Shown: positions 17,959-27,237, counted from the first letter of the stretch. The stretch: DNA of 64,000 nucleotides from an uncultured Litoreibacter sp. (GCA_947494435.1 CANLUY010000001.1:1168001-1232000), one strand, 5' to 3'. A program made the numbers and translations. The notes: generated by a model from the sequence alone, not told the origin.

Positions 17959-18753
17959 TCAGGAGGCCTTTTGGAACGCTTGCAGGGCCGCTTCGGTGCG
18001 CAGGAATACTGGTTTTTCCGGCGTGGATTGGTCAGCGACATAGGCGTAGCCGCCTGTGTCGAAATCCTTGAGACCATCGGGCGTGGTGATGCGATTCTGG
18101 ATGATGAACCGGGCCATTGCACCGCGCGCTTGCTTTGCAAAGAAACTCACAATTTTTGGACCGCCTGGTTTGTCTTCGAGGAACGTAGGGGTGATCACGT
18201 TGAGCTCGAGCGCTTTCAAATCCACCGCGCCGAAATATTCCTGACTGGCGCAATTGATTAGCGTGTCCGTGTCTTGCGCCTCGGCTTCCTCATTCAATTT
18301 CACCGCAATCTTGTCTCCCCAATACTCATAAAGCGATGCGTTTCGTCCCGATTTCAGACGGCTTCCCATTTCTAATCGGTAAGGCTGGATCGCGTCTTTG
18401 GGTTTCAGCAATCCGTAGAGGCCGGACAAGATGCGCAGGTGGTCCTGCGCGTAATCCAGTTCTTCCGCGTCAAGACTTCCAGCTTCAAGGCCTGTGTAAG
18501 TATCGCCTGCAAAGGTTAGGGCGGCTGGCTTAGAATTTTCTGGCGTTGAGCGGTCCTCAAAGGCTTTGAAGCGGTCGTAATTCAATTTTGCCAAGCTGTC
18601 CGAGATAGACATGAGCGCGCCAAGTTTCTTGGCGCTGAGGCGGCCAGCGGCTTTGGCAAGTGTGTTCGCGTCATCCTGAAACTCGGGCACCGTGGGGGTA
18701 ATGTCAGTGGCAGACATATCGAGCTTTTTGGCAGGTGAGATGACGGTCAGCAT
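17959..18753 (-). CDS. yaaA: Peroxide stress protein YaaA (DUF328/UPF0246)
   Basis: 264 residues with the family's opening MLTVISPAKKLDM and the blocks GDTYTGLEAGSLDAEELDYA, LRILSGLYGLLKPKDAIQPY and RLEMGSRL. In Escherichia coli YaaA limits free iron and DNA damage during hydrogen peroxide stress, and the fold binds DNA (family knowledge). Here it lies 55 bp downstream of recQ on the same strand, a plausible pairing of damage repair and oxidative-stress defence, though co-regulation is not visible in the sequence. Confidence 0.95.
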   Translation of the reverse strand: MLTVISPAKKLDMSATDITPTVPEFQDDANTLAKAAGRLSAKKLGALMSISDSLAKLNYDRFKAFEDRSTPENSKPAALTFAGDTYTGLEAGSLDAEELDYAQDHLRILSGLYGLLKPKDAIQPYRLEMGSRLKSGRNASLYEYWGDKIAVKLNEEAEAQDTDTLINCASQEYFGAVDLKALELNVITPTFLEDKPGGPKIVSFFAKQARGAMARFIIQNRITTPDGLKDFDTGGYAYVADQSTPEKPVFLRTEAALQAFQKAS

Positions 18754-18808
18754 GGGCGCTCCTATTCGTTAAGGTGCAATTTAGCGGGCGCGGCCGTGGG
18801 GTCCAGCC

Positions 18809-20848
18809 CTAGCTGTCTGCCAGAACGCTCAAAAACGCGTCAGCGAAGCGATCAGCGCGGCGTTCACCAAGAAGGCGCGCCATGGAGTTGTGATCTTTGG
18901 GTTTCAATTCCGCGACCTTGGCCAGCAGTGAGGCGGAGCAGGAGACGGGTTTGTCATAGCCTTCGGGTCCGCGTTCGAGGTCGGTTTGAACTTCCATCAA
19001 GCGGTCGTAAAGGCCCCCGTTTTGGCCCGTCGCGAGCTTGCGTCTCGCCGGATGGACATCGCCCATTCCAGCGCCGTTAATCACCTCGAGGAAGCCTTGG
19101 CCGTAGGTTTCAAGCTTCTTTGCACCCACGCCGGAGATACGAGCGAAGGCATCTATTGTGTCGGGCCGCTTCTCTGCCATCTCGATCAGCGTCTTGTCGT
19201 TGAAGATGATGTAGGCCGGGACGCGCTGCGCTTCGGCATAGGCGCGGCGTTTGGCCTTGAGAGCTGAGAGAAGCGGCGCATCTTCGTCGCTGACAAGGGT
19301 GCGGACTTTGGGCCTTCCAGTGCCTTTGATGATCGTATCGCGGCGTAGTGTGATTGTGGCCTCGTCTTTCAGGATTGGCCGCGCGGCTTGCGTCATGAAG
19401 AGCGCACCGTGACGTTCGGGATTCGGTCGGATCAGATCGTGGCCCATCATTTGGCGGAACACGGCCTGCCATTCGCGTTTGTCGAGGTCTTGGCCACAGC
19501 CAAAGGTTGGGAGTTGGTCGTGGCCGCGCGCGGTGATCTTGTCGGTGGTCGTACCGCGGAGGATGTCGATCAGGTGGCCTGCGCCAAACCAAGCATCCGT
19601 TCGTAAGATCGCGGAAAGTGCTTTGCGGACATGAATCGTGCCGTCAAAGGTCGCAGGCGGTGTTTCGCAAAGGTCGCAATTGCCGCAGGTCACATCGGTT
19701 TCGCCGAAGTAGCCCAACAGAGCTTCTCGCCGGCAAGTAAGCGCTTCTGCCAGACCAAGCAGGGCGTTCAGGCGGCCATGATCGGCGGTTTTGTGATCCG
19801 CATCGGCCAGTCCTTCGTCGATTTGTTGGCGGCGAAAGCGGATGTCATCAGAACCATAAAGTGTCAGCGTGTCGGCAGGGGCACCGTCGCGACCGGCGCG
19901 GCCGATCTCTTGGTAGTAACCCTCGACCGATTTGGGCAAATCGGCATGGGCGACCCAGCGAATGTCAGGTTTATCGACGCCCATCCCGAAGGCAATGGTT
20001 GCGACGACGATCAGGCCATCTTCGCGCGAAAACCGTGTTTCAACCTCGCGTCGGTCTTCAGCCTCCATTCCGCCGTGATAATGGCAAGCGTTGTGGCGAT
20101 CTTCGCGAAGTGCCTGCGCAAGGCTTTCGGTTTTCTTGCGGGTGCCGCAATAGACGATCCCAGATTGCCCGCGGCGAACATCGGCAAAGTCGAGGATTTG
20201 TTTGCGCGGAGCGTTCTTGGCAGCGAAGGCCAAATTCAGATTAGGCCTATCAAAGCCGTGTAGGAACGTTGTCGGTTGGACACCGTCGAACAGGCGATTG
20301 ACAATCTCTGCCCTCGTTTCAGCATCGGCTGTTGCGGTGAAGGCTGCAAGCGGCACATTCAGGCTGGATCGTAGCTGTCCGATCCGCAGGTAATCCGGAC
20401 GGAAATCATGGCCCCACTGACTGACACAATGCGCTTCATCGACAGCAATCATTGTCACACCAGCACGGCGGAGCATGTCCTGCGTTGCGGTCTTGGCAAG
20501 GCGTTCAGGCGCGAGATAGAGCAGTTTGAGCTCACCAACCCGTAAGGCCGCGAAAACCTCGTCCGACTCCTCTTCGGTGTTGCCGGAGGTCAGGCATCCG
20601 GCACTGACGCCAGCGGCTTTCAAAGCGCGGACCTGATCGCGCATCAAGGCGATCAAGGGCGAAATGACAACTGTCAGCCCGTCGCGCGCCAATGCAGGCA
20701 GCTGGAAACACAGCGACTTTCCACCGCCTGTTGGCATGATCGCCAACGTGTTCTCGCCATTGCACACGGCTTCCACAATCTCGGCCTGACCGGGACGAAA
20801 TTCGTCGAATCCGAAGATATCAGACAGCAGATTATTTGCGTCTAGCAT
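18809..20848 (-). CDS. recQ: ATP-dependent DNA helicase RecQ
   Basis: 679-residue superfamily-2 3'-5' helicase. Walker A PTGGGKSLCFQLPAL lies at residues 39-53. The DEAH-type box with the RecQ aromatic loop reads VDEAHCVSQWGHDFRPDY (about 134-152). Motif VI is YYQEIGRAGRDG. The zinc-binding cysteines are in LTCRREALL and VTCGNCDLCE. An HRDC domain (about 515-590, SGVGAKKLETYGQGF) is followed by an extra C-terminal tail. Its 5' side faces the divergent TRAP receptor gene across about 200 bp. Confidence 0.97.
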   Translation of the reverse strand: MLDANNLLSDIFGFDEFRPGQAEIVEAVCNGENTLAIMPTGGGKSLCFQLPALARDGLTVVISPLIALMRDQVRALKAAGVSAGCLTSGNTEEESDEVFAALRVGELKLLYLAPERLAKTATQDMLRRAGVTMIAVDEAHCVSQWGHDFRPDYLRIGQLRSSLNVPLAAFTATADAETRAEIVNRLFDGVQPTTFLHGFDRPNLNLAFAAKNAPRKQILDFADVRRGQSGIVYCGTRKKTESLAQALREDRHNACHYHGGMEAEDRREVETRFSREDGLIVVATIAFGMGVDKPDIRWVAHADLPKSVEGYYQEIGRAGRDGAPADTLTLYGSDDIRFRRQQIDEGLADADHKTADHGRLNALLGLAEALTCRREALLGYFGETDVTCGNCDLCETPPATFDGTIHVRKALSAILRTDAWFGAGHLIDILRGTTTDKITARGHDQLPTFGCGQDLDKREWQAVFRQMMGHDLIRPNPERHGALFMTQAARPILKDEATITLRRDTIIKGTGRPKVRTLVSDEDAPLLSALKAKRRAYAEAQRVPAYIIFNDKTLIEMAEKRPDTIDAFARISGVGAKKLETYGQGFLEVINGAGMGDVHPARRKLATGQNGGLYDRLMEVQTDLERGPEGYDKPVSCSASLLAKVAELKPKDHNSMARLLGERRADRFADAFLSVLADS

Positions 20849-20947
20849 GAGGCCTGTCGGGTTTGTTTTATTGCTCGATTTTTATGGATCATCCCATATT
20901 ACCAGTAGGTGAACAAGCGTGTTGATCTACTAGATATTGAGGTTTTT

Positions 20948-20968
20948 AGTTGCGAACCACTTGCAACT
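20948..20968. promoter_or_regulatory. Inverted repeat in the recQ / TRAP-receptor divergent region
   Basis: AGTTGC at 20948-20953 is mirrored by GCAACT at 20963-20968 with a 9-base spacer. It lies about 80 bases before the TRAP receptor start and 100 bases before recQ. It has the form of an operator half-site pair, but no regulator can be named. Confidence 0.35.
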
Positions 20969-20994
20969 GGACGTGGGATACCTACATATATGCT

Positions 20995-21018
20995 GCGATG
21001 CGGCGAGGAACGCATCGC
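20995..21018 (+). promoter_or_regulatory. Perfect 8-bp leader hairpin upstream of the TRAP receptor gene
   Basis: GCGATGCG (20995-21002) pairs with CGCATCGC (21011-21018) around the loop GCGAGGAA. It sits about 16 bases before the AGGAGG and is not followed by a T run, so it is not a terminator. It may stabilise the mRNA or act as a protein or RNA binding site. Confidence 0.45.
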
Positions 21019-21046
21019 TGGCCCAGACCATATAGGAGGTCCCGAG

Positions 21047-22069
21047 ATGACCTTTTTCAAAACCACAACCGCAGTTCTGTTTACACTTGCCGCGACATCA
21101 GGCGCATTTGCCCAAGACGTGACATTGCGCTTTCAGCATTTTGTCTCGCCCAAATCGGCGAACCCTACCTACTTTATGCAGCCTTGGGCTGACAAAATTG
21201 AGGCCGATTCAAACGGCCGCATCAAGGTAGAGCTTTATCCGTTCATGCAGTTGGGTGGCAAAGCGCCAAACCAGTATGACCTGATCCGTGATGGCGCAGT
21301 AGACGGCGGATGGGTCATTCCGGGCTATCAACCGGGGCGTTTTCCTGAAGCGGAAGCTATGGAGTTGCCGTTTATGGTGACAAAATCCGGCGAGGCCGCT
21401 TCCAAAGCGGCGTGGCAGTTCACGGAAAAATACCTGATGGATGATTTCAAGGACGTGAAGGTGATTGCGGCTCACATGCACGGACCGGGTATTGTGCACA
21501 AGAAGGGCGCAGCCATTGCGGAAGTAGAGGACTTTGAAGGTCTGAAATTGCGCGGTCCGTCACGCCCCGCGACCCTGTTGCTGGACAAGATGGGCGCAAC
21601 GCCCATCGGCATGCCCGTGCCTGCTTTCCCGGAAGCCTTGTCCAAAGGCGTCGTTGATGGTGGCGTGATTACTTGGGAAATGTCACCGTCGCTGAAACTG
21701 AACGAGTTGACTGACAGCCACACAGACGTTGCGGGGGAGAAGTCACTTTATAACCTCTATTTCATCTGGGCGATGAACCAGGCGAAATATGACAGCTTGC
21801 CCGATGATCTAAAGGCCGTGATCGACGCAAATTCGGGGCTGATGGCCAGTGCGTGGGCTGGGTCTGCGCATGACCAAGGCGATGTTGTCGGCAAAGCCGC
21901 GATGGAAGCCGATGGCAATGAGATTGCGACGCTCAACGAAGAACAGACTGCCCGCATTCGCGCCTTGGGCGAAGAGGTGACGGCAGACTGGATCGCTGAG
22001 ATGACCGAAAAAGGTCTCGATGGTGCGGCCTTAGTTGAAGATGCGCGTGCGTTTGTAGCGGGCAACTAA
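21047..22069 (+). CDS. TRAP transporter periplasmic solute-binding protein (DctP type)
   Basis: 340 residues: a signal peptide (1-22, ending GAFA) and then a DctP-fold receptor. Typical blocks are LRFQHFVSPKSANPTYFMQP, WADKIEADSNGRIKVELYP and LRGPSRPATLLLDKMGATPIGMPVPAFPEAL (receptor hinge and ligand Arg region). ATG 21047 has AGGAGG 7 bases upstream; the same frame runs open further upstream but without family similarity. The membrane subunits DctQ and DctM are not nearby, so it is an orphan in this window. A terminator follows, confirming a single-gene unit. The ligand is unknown, probably an organic acid. Confidence 0.9.
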   Translation: MTFFKTTTAVLFTLAATSGAFAQDVTLRFQHFVSPKSANPTYFMQPWADKIEADSNGRIKVELYPFMQLGGKAPNQYDLIRDGAVDGGWVIPGYQPGRFPEAEAMELPFMVTKSGEAASKAAWQFTEKYLMDDFKDVKVIAAHMHGPGIVHKKGAAIAEVEDFEGLKLRGPSRPATLLLDKMGATPIGMPVPAFPEALSKGVVDGGVITWEMSPSLKLNELTDSHTDVAGEKSLYNLYFIWAMNQAKYDSLPDDLKAVIDANSGLMASAWAGSAHDQGDVVGKAAMEADGNEIATLNEEQTARIRALGEEVTADWIAEMTEKGLDGAALVEDARAFVAGN

Positions 22070-22106
22070 CCCCCCTGTTGTCATAATTAACCAGTGACCG
22101 CGCGTA

Positions 22107-22135
22107 GAAAGGTCGCCTCCTGGGGGCGGCCTTTC
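22107..22135 (+). terminator. Rho-independent terminator-like hairpin after the TRAP receptor gene
   Basis: Eleven-base stem GAAAGGTCGCC / GGCGGCCTTTC (22107-22117 with 22125-22135) with one G-U pair and a 7-base loop. The following T tract is short. It lies between convergent genes. Confidence 0.65.
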
Positions 22136-22146
22136 GCTGTCGTTAA

Positions 22147-22707
22147 TTACTGAGCTTCAAGCACTGTTATTGTCGTGCTGCCGTATTTGCGAATGTCGAG
22201 CGCGGTGAAACCGCCCGGGGCGACTTGTGCGGCGGCTTCTTCCCAGACCACCAACGCCCCTTGTGCAATCCAGTTGTTTTTGCGCGCCTCGCGTAGGGCC
22301 GCATTTCCCAGCATCTTGCTATAGGGCGGATCAAGGAAGATCAGCGTGAAGGGGTCATACGGGTTCGGACCAAGTTGCGTCGCATCCTTTGTAAGCACGG
22401 TCGTCGCCTCGGCCGCGCGCAGTTTGGCGATATTTTTGCTCAAAATACGAAAAGCCGGTTTGCCGCTTTCAACGAAACAGACACGCGCCGCACCACGTGA
22501 CAACGCCTCTAGCCCAAGCGCGCCTGTTCCCGCAAACAAATCCAGAACGCGCGCATCTGCGATTGGTGCGCCAAAGCGCCCGCCGTCTAACATATTGAAT
22601 AGACTTTCGCGGACGCGGTCGGTTGTGGGTCGCAGATGAGATGCGTCGTCGCCCTTTCCAACCTCGGTCAGTGTTGTTCCGCGATGCTTGCCTGCGATGA
22701 TCCTCAT
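22147..22707 (-). CDS. rsmD: 16S rRNA (guanine(966)-N2)-methyltransferase
   Basis: 186-residue RsmD, which methylates G966 of 16S rRNA in the assembled 30S subunit using S-adenosylmethionine. It shows MRIIAGKHRG, LRPTTDRVRESLFNML, the SAM site VLDLFAGTGALGLEAL and the catalytic motif IFLDPPYSK. The start overlaps the stop of the upstream flavoprotein gene by 4 bases, so the two form an operon. Confidence 0.95.
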   Translation of the reverse strand: MRIIAGKHRGTTLTEVGKGDDASHLRPTTDRVRESLFNMLDGGRFGAPIADARVLDLFAGTGALGLEALSRGAARVCFVESGKPAFRILSKNIAKLRAAEATTVLTKDATQLGPNPYDPFTLIFLDPPYSKMLGNAALREARKNNWIAQGALVVWEEAAAQVAPGGFTALDIRKYGSTTITVLEAQ

Positions 22708-23909
22708 GCTTTCAGCAGCGCCTTCATATCCGTCTTTGGATGGGCAATCACATCAGGCATAGGGTGCTTGCCCGCCTCAATAAGGCGTTTGCCGATCATG
22801 TAATTGCGGGGGTCATTCATCGCGTCGACTGCCAAAAGCCTGTCGCTTTGGTAGTACCAATGAGACACGGCGTCGTCAGTTTTTCGGACGACAACACGAT
22901 CATAACCGATATTGAGACCTGCGATCTGCAGTTTGATGTCGAACTGATCTGACCAGAACCAAGGTTTCGGTGCGTAGATCTTCTGTGCACCCATTATGTT
23001 CTCTGCCACACATTCGGCCTGATCAATCGCGTTGCCTACGCTCTCAATCCGCATTTGTTGGCCGAGATGCGGAAACGATGCGCAGTCTCCGGCGGCCCAG
23101 ATATGGGGGTCTGAGGTTTGGCCATACGCGTTGGTCTTGATCCCGTTTTCCACTGCAATGCCCGTCGCTTCTGCGAGTTGATCATTCGGTGTGATCCCTA
23201 CGCCAACGATCACAAAATCCACGTCGATTGAGCTGCCATCATTGAACTGCGCGCCGGTTACGTATTCGTCGCCTAGAAGGCGTTCCAAGCCGATACCTTC
23301 GCGGATATCGACACCGTGACTTGTGTGCAATGCGCGGAAATAGTCTGAGGTCTCAGGGCAGGCGACGCGTTGCAAGATCCGATCTGCCATCTCGACTACA
23401 GTCACGCCCACACCCAGTTTCGAGGCAACCGCGGCGGCCTCAAGACCAATATATCCGCCCCCGACAATCAGCGCCCGCTTGCCGGGTTGGAATGCGGGCG
23501 CCATACCATCGACATCCGCTAAGCTGCGGACCACATGCACGCCTTTCAAACGTCCACCGATCGCGGCAGGTAAGTTGCGCGGGGTCGATCCGGTTGTGAA
23601 GACAAGGTGGTCGTATTGAATTTGTTCATCGCCGATGGTGACGGTCTGGGACGTCCGATCAATAGCGGATACCGGCTTCCCGAGCCGAAGGGATATTTTC
23701 TGTTCCTCGTAAAAGACTTGGGGCCTCAGGTAGAGGCGTTCTTCCTCCATCTCACCCAGCAAATAGGCTTTTGACAGAGGGGGTCGCTGGTACGGAGGAA
23801 TCGGTTCCTCGCCGATCAGCGTGATGTCGCCGTCAAAACCCATCGCCCTGAGCTTTGCCGTCAAGGACGATCCCGCCTGACCCGCACCAATTGCGACTAC
23901 ATGTGACAT
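22704..23909 (-). CDS. FAD/NAD(P)-dependent ferredoxin/rubredoxin-reductase-like oxidoreductase
   Basis: 401 residues. Two dinucleotide-binding folds are visible: FAD site VVAIGAGQAGSSLTAKLR at the N-terminus and NAD(P)H site ALIVGGGYIGLEAAAVASKL near 145-164. The FAD-end motif is IWAAGDCASFPH. The C-terminal domain (FWSDQFDIKLQIAGLNIGYD) matches the ferredoxin-reductase family that feeds oxygenases or P450 enzymes. There is no redox-active CxxxxC, so it is not a disulfide reductase. No ferredoxin or oxygenase lies nearby, so its electron acceptor is unknown. It diverges from the peroxiredoxin gene. Confidence 0.9.
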   Translation of the reverse strand: MSHVVAIGAGQAGSSLTAKLRAMGFDGDITLIGEEPIPPYQRPPLSKAYLLGEMEEERLYLRPQVFYEEQKISLRLGKPVSAIDRTSQTVTIGDEQIQYDHLVFTTGSTPRNLPAAIGGRLKGVHVVRSLADVDGMAPAFQPGKRALIVGGGYIGLEAAAVASKLGVGVTVVEMADRILQRVACPETSDYFRALHTSHGVDIREGIGLERLLGDEYVTGAQFNDGSSIDVDFVIVGVGITPNDQLAEATGIAVENGIKTNAYGQTSDPHIWAAGDCASFPHLGQQMRIESVGNAIDQAECVAENIMGAQKIYAPKPWFWSDQFDIKLQIAGLNIGYDRVVVRKTDDAVSHWYYQSDRLLAVDAMNDPRNYMIGKRLIEAGKHPMPDVIAHPKTDMKALLKA

Positions 23910-23992
23910 GATCTGTCCCTTACCTGCTGGCTTTCGCTGAGTGTGACCCTATATTCCGCCCAACGCTAAACTCAATCAGGGAATTAACCGAT

Positions 23993-24481
23993 ATGACACT
24001 TTCTGTAGGCGACACGATACCCGATGCCACTCTTTTACGCTTAGGCGCAGACGGCCCTGAGGAAGTGGCACTGTCCAGCCTGACCAAGGGCCGCAAGGTG
24101 GTGATCTTCGCGTTGCCCGGAGCATATACCGGGGTGTGCACCACTGCGCATGTCCCAAGCTTCATGAGAACCAAGTCGGATTTTGAAGCCAAAGGTGTCG
24201 ATGAAGTCATCTGCCTTTCAGTCAACGACCCGTTTGTCATGAAAGCCTGGGCTGAAAGCACGGGTGCGGAAGCGGCAGGTTTGACTTTCCTCGGTGACGC
24301 ATCTTCTGAATTTACAACGGCAGTTGGCATGGATTTCACGGCACCGCCGGCTGGATTGATCTCCCGCTCAAAGCGATACGCGATGGTGGTTGACGATGGC
24401 GTCGTCACGGTGCTGCACGCGGAAGACAATCCGGGCGTTTGCGAGACATCTGGCGGCGAAGCGTTGCTGGCTGCGATTTAA
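23993..24481 (+). CDS. Peroxiredoxin, Prx5 type
   Basis: 162-residue thiol peroxidase that reduces hydrogen and organic peroxides in the cytoplasm. The peroxidatic cysteine is C49 in LPGAYTGVCTTAHVPSF. A second cysteine, C150 in EDNPGVCETSGG, matches the position of the atypical 2-Cys resolving residue. The conserved Arg-bearing block GLISRSKRYAMVVDDG is present. It is a single gene with its own terminator, divergent from the flavoprotein-rsmD pair. Confidence 0.95.
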   Translation: MTLSVGDTIPDATLLRLGADGPEEVALSSLTKGRKVVIFALPGAYTGVCTTAHVPSFMRTKSDFEAKGVDEVICLSVNDPFVMKAWAESTGAEAAGLTFLGDASSEFTTAVGMDFTAPPAGLISRSKRYAMVVDDGVVTVLHAEDNPGVCETSGGEALLAAI

Positions 24482-24493
24482 ACCAACACGTGA

Positions 24494-24518
24494 GGGGCGT
24501 CCGTTCGGGCGCCCTTTT
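24494..24518 (+). terminator. Rho-independent terminator after the peroxiredoxin gene
   Basis: Stem GGGCGTCC / GGGCGCCC (24495-24502 with 24507-24514) with a GTTC loop and TTTT at 24515-24518. It lies in the 41-base gap before the convergent pterin dehydratase gene. Confidence 0.8.
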
Positions 24519-24522
24519 GATC

Positions 24523-24789
24523 TTAGGCGATGATCTTTTCCATCGCCTGCGCAAGTTTGACGTCTAGCTCTGACAAGCCATCGCTGTCATGGGTCGTCAA
24601 TCGTACCTCGACTCGGTTGTACACATTGAACCACTCTGGATGATGGTTCATCTTCTCGGCGTGGATTGCTGCTTGGGTCATGAACCCAAAGGCCTGCGGG
24701 AAGTTGGCAAACTTGAAGGTCTTTTCAATAGCCTTTCCGTCACCTGATTTCTGCCATCCTTGGGCTTCCAGTGCAGTTACATCAATCAT
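24523..24789 (-). CDS. phhB: 4a-hydroxytetrahydrobiopterin dehydratase (pterin-4a-carbinolamine dehydratase)
   Basis: 88-residue PCD/DCoH protein that dehydrates 4a-hydroxytetrahydropterin formed by aromatic amino acid hydroxylases. It shows [17 protein letters not shown], the catalytic [17 protein letters not shown] and the late [16 protein letters not shown]. Two Met codons are close together. AAGGA is one base from the first (24795) and seven from the second, so I chose 24789. The upstream acyltransferase stop overlaps this start. No phenylalanine hydroxylase gene is seen in the window. Confidence 0.94.
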   Translation of the reverse strand: MIDVTALEAQGWQKSGDGKAIEKTFKFANFPQAFGFMTQAAIHAEKMNHHPEWFNVYNRVEVRLTTHDSDGLSELDVKLAQAMEKIIA

Positions 24790-25966
24790 GTTCATGTCCT
24801 TCTGATTTCCGGAACGGGCCGTATGACGTCAACACTTCAATTTCGTGTCCGACGTCTGCCCTTTCTGCTTCAAGATACCGTCCAACGGCGTCGCGGAAGC
24901 CTTCGTCCGGCATCCAATGCAGCGAGTGCGTTTCAACTGGCAGATAGCCTCGCGCTAATTTGTGGCTGCCTTGCGCGCCTGCTTCAACCGTGCTCAAACC
25001 TTGCTCAATCGCATAGTCAATCGCGCGGTAGTAACACAGTTCGAAATGCAAAGCGGGGTGATCTTCACGACAGCCCCAGTAGCGGCCGTAAATTGTATCG
25101 CGCCCGATAAAGTTCAACGCGCCTGCAATGTATTCTCCATCTCGCTCTGCGAGCACGAGGAGCATATCGTCACGCATGTAGGTCTGCATTTCTTCAAAGA
25201 ATGCGCGTGTCAGATAGGGCGTGCCCCATTTCCGCGCGCCGGTGTCTTGATAAAAGATCCAAAAAGCATCCCAATGCTCTGGCGTGATCTGATCGCCAGT
25301 TAGGCTTATTATCTGCCCGCCAAATGCATTGGCCTGCTTGCGCTCTTTGCGGATGTTTTTGCGTTTGCGCGCGGCAAGCGCCCCGAGAAAATCATCGAAC
25401 GTTACAAAGTTCGCGTTATGCCAGTGAAATTGCTGCGTGGTCCGTCGCATCAAGCCCATCTTCTCGCCAGCTTCTGCTTCTTCAGCGGTGCAAAAGGTCA
25501 CATGGAGGGAAGAGAGCTGATTGTTTGCCGTCAGGTTTACGGCGGCCTCCACAAGTGCTGCCGTTCCGGTGTCTTCCCACCCAAAGCGAGTTAGAAACCG
25601 CCTTCCAGTGGCCGGGGTGAAAGGCACTGCGAGTTGCAGCTTCGGATAGTAGCGGCCGCCCGCATTTTCATATGCATGGGCCCAATTGTGATCGAAGATG
25701 TATTCGCCTTGCGAATGCCCCTTCAGATACAGGGGGGCCACTGCGATGATCAATCCATCAACACGTGCGATAAGATATTGAGGCTGCCAGCCAGTTCCTG
25801 CGCCGACAGAGCCCGACGTTTCAAGGGCGGATAAAAACCGGTAGGTGGTAAACGGATCGTTGGCGCGTCCGGACAACGCTTCAGGACATGCGCAAGCATC
25901 CCAGTCGCCTTGCGAGATATCGGCCAACGAGGCGAGCACAGTGATTTCAACTTCGGTCTCGCTCAT
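24782..25966 (-). CDS. FemAB/DUF482-type acyltransferase (GNAT fold)
   Basis: 394 residues matching the DUF482 (peptidogalycan-type, GNAT-fold) family. Recognisable blocks are [92 protein letters not shown] and [20 protein letters not shown]. The substrate of the family is not established; an aminoacyl or N-acyl transfer is assumed from the fold. ATG 25966 was chosen over a TTG at 26020, whose extension is unlike relatives. It lies in a tight run ridA-gdpD-acyltransferase-phhB. Confidence 0.85.
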   Translation of the reverse strand: MSETEVEITVLASLADISQGDWDACACPEALSGRANDPFTTYRFLSALETSGSVGAGTGWQPQYLIARVDGLIIAVAPLYLKGHSQGEYIFDHNWAHAYENAGGRYYPKLQLAVPFTPATGRRFLTRFGWEDTGTAALVEAAVNLTANNQLSSLHVTFCTAEEAEAGEKMGLMRRTTQQFHWHNANFVTFDDFLGALAARKRKNIRKERKQANAFGGQIISLTGDQITPEHWDAFWIFYQDTGARKWGTPYLTRAFFEEMQTYMRDDMLLVLAERDGEYIAGALNFIGRDTIYGRYWGCREDHPALHFELCYYRAIDYAIEQGLSTVEAGAQGSHKLARGYLPVETHSLHWMPDEGFRDAVGRYLEAERADVGHEIEVLTSYGPFRKSEGHEHD

Positions 25967-26020
25967 TGGTTCGAATTCCACCTTCCTGCTTCCATAGAGA
26001 TGGCGTGATTGATCGACCAA

Positions 26021-26773
26021 TCAAGCGGGTGTGAAGCCTTCGAAGGTAATATTGTCGGCAATCTTCAAAGCCTCATTTGCCTCGTCCTGCGACTTGATTG
26101 TCCAGCACAGAATATTGACGCCTTTTGCCTTCAATTGAGCAACCCGTGGTCGGTCCAGATCTGCGGCCTCGTGCGAGATGAAACACGCGCCAGAGCGTTC
26201 AAAATCAGGGATCTCGCGCAGTTCTGCGCATTTGTCTTTGGACAGGGGCCAATGATCAGGGTCATAAGCGCTTGTTGTGATGCCGCACGGCACGTTGGGC
26301 ATCAATTGCTTGAGCTTCATTGTGCTGTGCGGGTTGAACGACATCACAGCAACGTCCCCTTGATATCCATGAAGAACGTCAGCTGTCTGCTGCTCAAGTA
26401 AGCCGACATAAGGACCCATAGCCCCGTCTTGGTCTTTCAATTCGATCAACAAAGGTACCCGACCATCAACCAGTTGCAGAATGTCTTCCAGCGTGTCGAT
26501 GGTGTTGTTGCTTCCTTTAAGTTTCGTTTGTTGCAAAACTTTAGCGTCGCGTCTGCGAATAGGGCCTTTGTCGTCGGTGAGCCGCTGTAAACCGTAGTCA
26601 TGAAACACCATGGCTTGCTCGTCTTTTGAAAATTGCAGATCACATTCGATGCCATAACCAGCGGCTATAGCGGCCTCGAAAGCATCTCTTGAGTTTTCTG
26701 CAATCCCCTTGTCCAGATCGTGAAGACCACGATGCGTGATGGGGCGATCTAGGAAGGCTGCTGGTAAAGTCAC
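26021..26773 (-). CDS. Glycerophosphodiester phosphodiesterase family protein
   Basis: 250 residues with a GDPD TIM-barrel: ITHRGLHDLDKGIAENSRDA (catalytic first His-Arg), GIECDLQFSKDEQAMVFHDYGLQRLT (the Glu, Asp and second catalytic His) and LLIELKDQ. It hydrolyses glycerophosphodiesters to glycerol 3-phosphate and an alcohol. It has no signal peptide, so it is cytoplasmic. The ATG overlaps the ridA stop by 4 bases. Confidence 0.92.
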   Translation of the reverse strand: MTLPAAFLDRPITHRGLHDLDKGIAENSRDAFEAAIAAGYGIECDLQFSKDEQAMVFHDYGLQRLTDDKGPIRRRDAKVLQQTKLKGSNNTIDTLEDILQLVDGRVPLLIELKDQDGAMGPYVGLLEQQTADVLHGYQGDVAVMSFNPHSTMKLKQLMPNVPCGITTSAYDPDHWPLSKDKCAELREIPDFERSGACFISHEAADLDRPRVAQLKAKGVNILCWTIKSQDEANEALKIADNITFEGFTPA

Positions 26774-27237
26774 GATTTTATCTGGAAGATGCCTTCGATC
26801 TCGACCGCGACATTAAACGGCAATGCACCGGCGCTCACAGCGGAACGTGAGTGGCGGCCGGCATCGCCAAGCGCCTCAACGAGGAAGTCTGAGCATCCGT
26901 TGATTACTTTTGGCTGGTCGGTAAAGGTCTTGGTCGAATTTACGAACCCGGTCAGTTTCACAACCCGCTCTAGGTTGTCTAAGTCGCCGCCGCATGCCGC
27001 TTTGACTTGTGACAAAAGGCTTATGCCACACAACCGCGCCGCTGCTGCACCTTCCTCAACACTCATATCGTCGCCAAGCACTCCTGTGACAAACCCATCA
27101 GGTCCATTTGATATCTGACCCGATACAAACAAGAGATTTCCAACTTGGACAAAAGGCACGTAATTTGCGGCAGGCGCCGGTGCATCCGGCAGCGTAACAC
27201 CAAGTTCCGCAAGTTTGCTTTCAAATTGCCCTGCCAT
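26770..27237 (-). CDS. RidA family protein (long YjgF subgroup)
   Basis: 155 residues with the RidA/YjgF fold: NYVPFVQVGNLLFVSGQISN, the hydrophobic core GISLLSQVKAACGGDLDNLERVVKL and the end block RSAVSAGALPFNVAVEIEGIF containing the conserved Arg. RidA proteins hydrolyse reactive enamine/imine intermediates from PLP enzymes. This longer type (about 150 residues) is a sister group whose substrate is less clear. ATG 27237 has GGAGG about 6 bases upstream. First gene of the four-gene run. Confidence 0.9.
   Translation of the reverse strand: MAGQFESKLAELGVTLPDAPAPAANYVPFVQVGNLLFVSGQISNGPDGFVTGVLGDDMSVEEGAAAARLCGISLLSQVKAACGGDLDNLERVVKLTGFVNSTKTFTDQPKVINGCSDFLVEALGDAGRHSRSAVSAGALPFNVAVEIEGIFQIKS

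Noticed and set aside
20909-21046. N-terminal extension of the TRAP receptor by 46 codons
   Set aside because: It would place a signal peptide in the middle of the protein and ignore the AGGAGG before ATG 21047.
26006-26023. Palindrome TGATTG-ATCGAC-CAATCA as an operator or terminator
   Set aside because: It overlaps the end of the phosphodiesterase gene inside a co-directional operon and has no T run.
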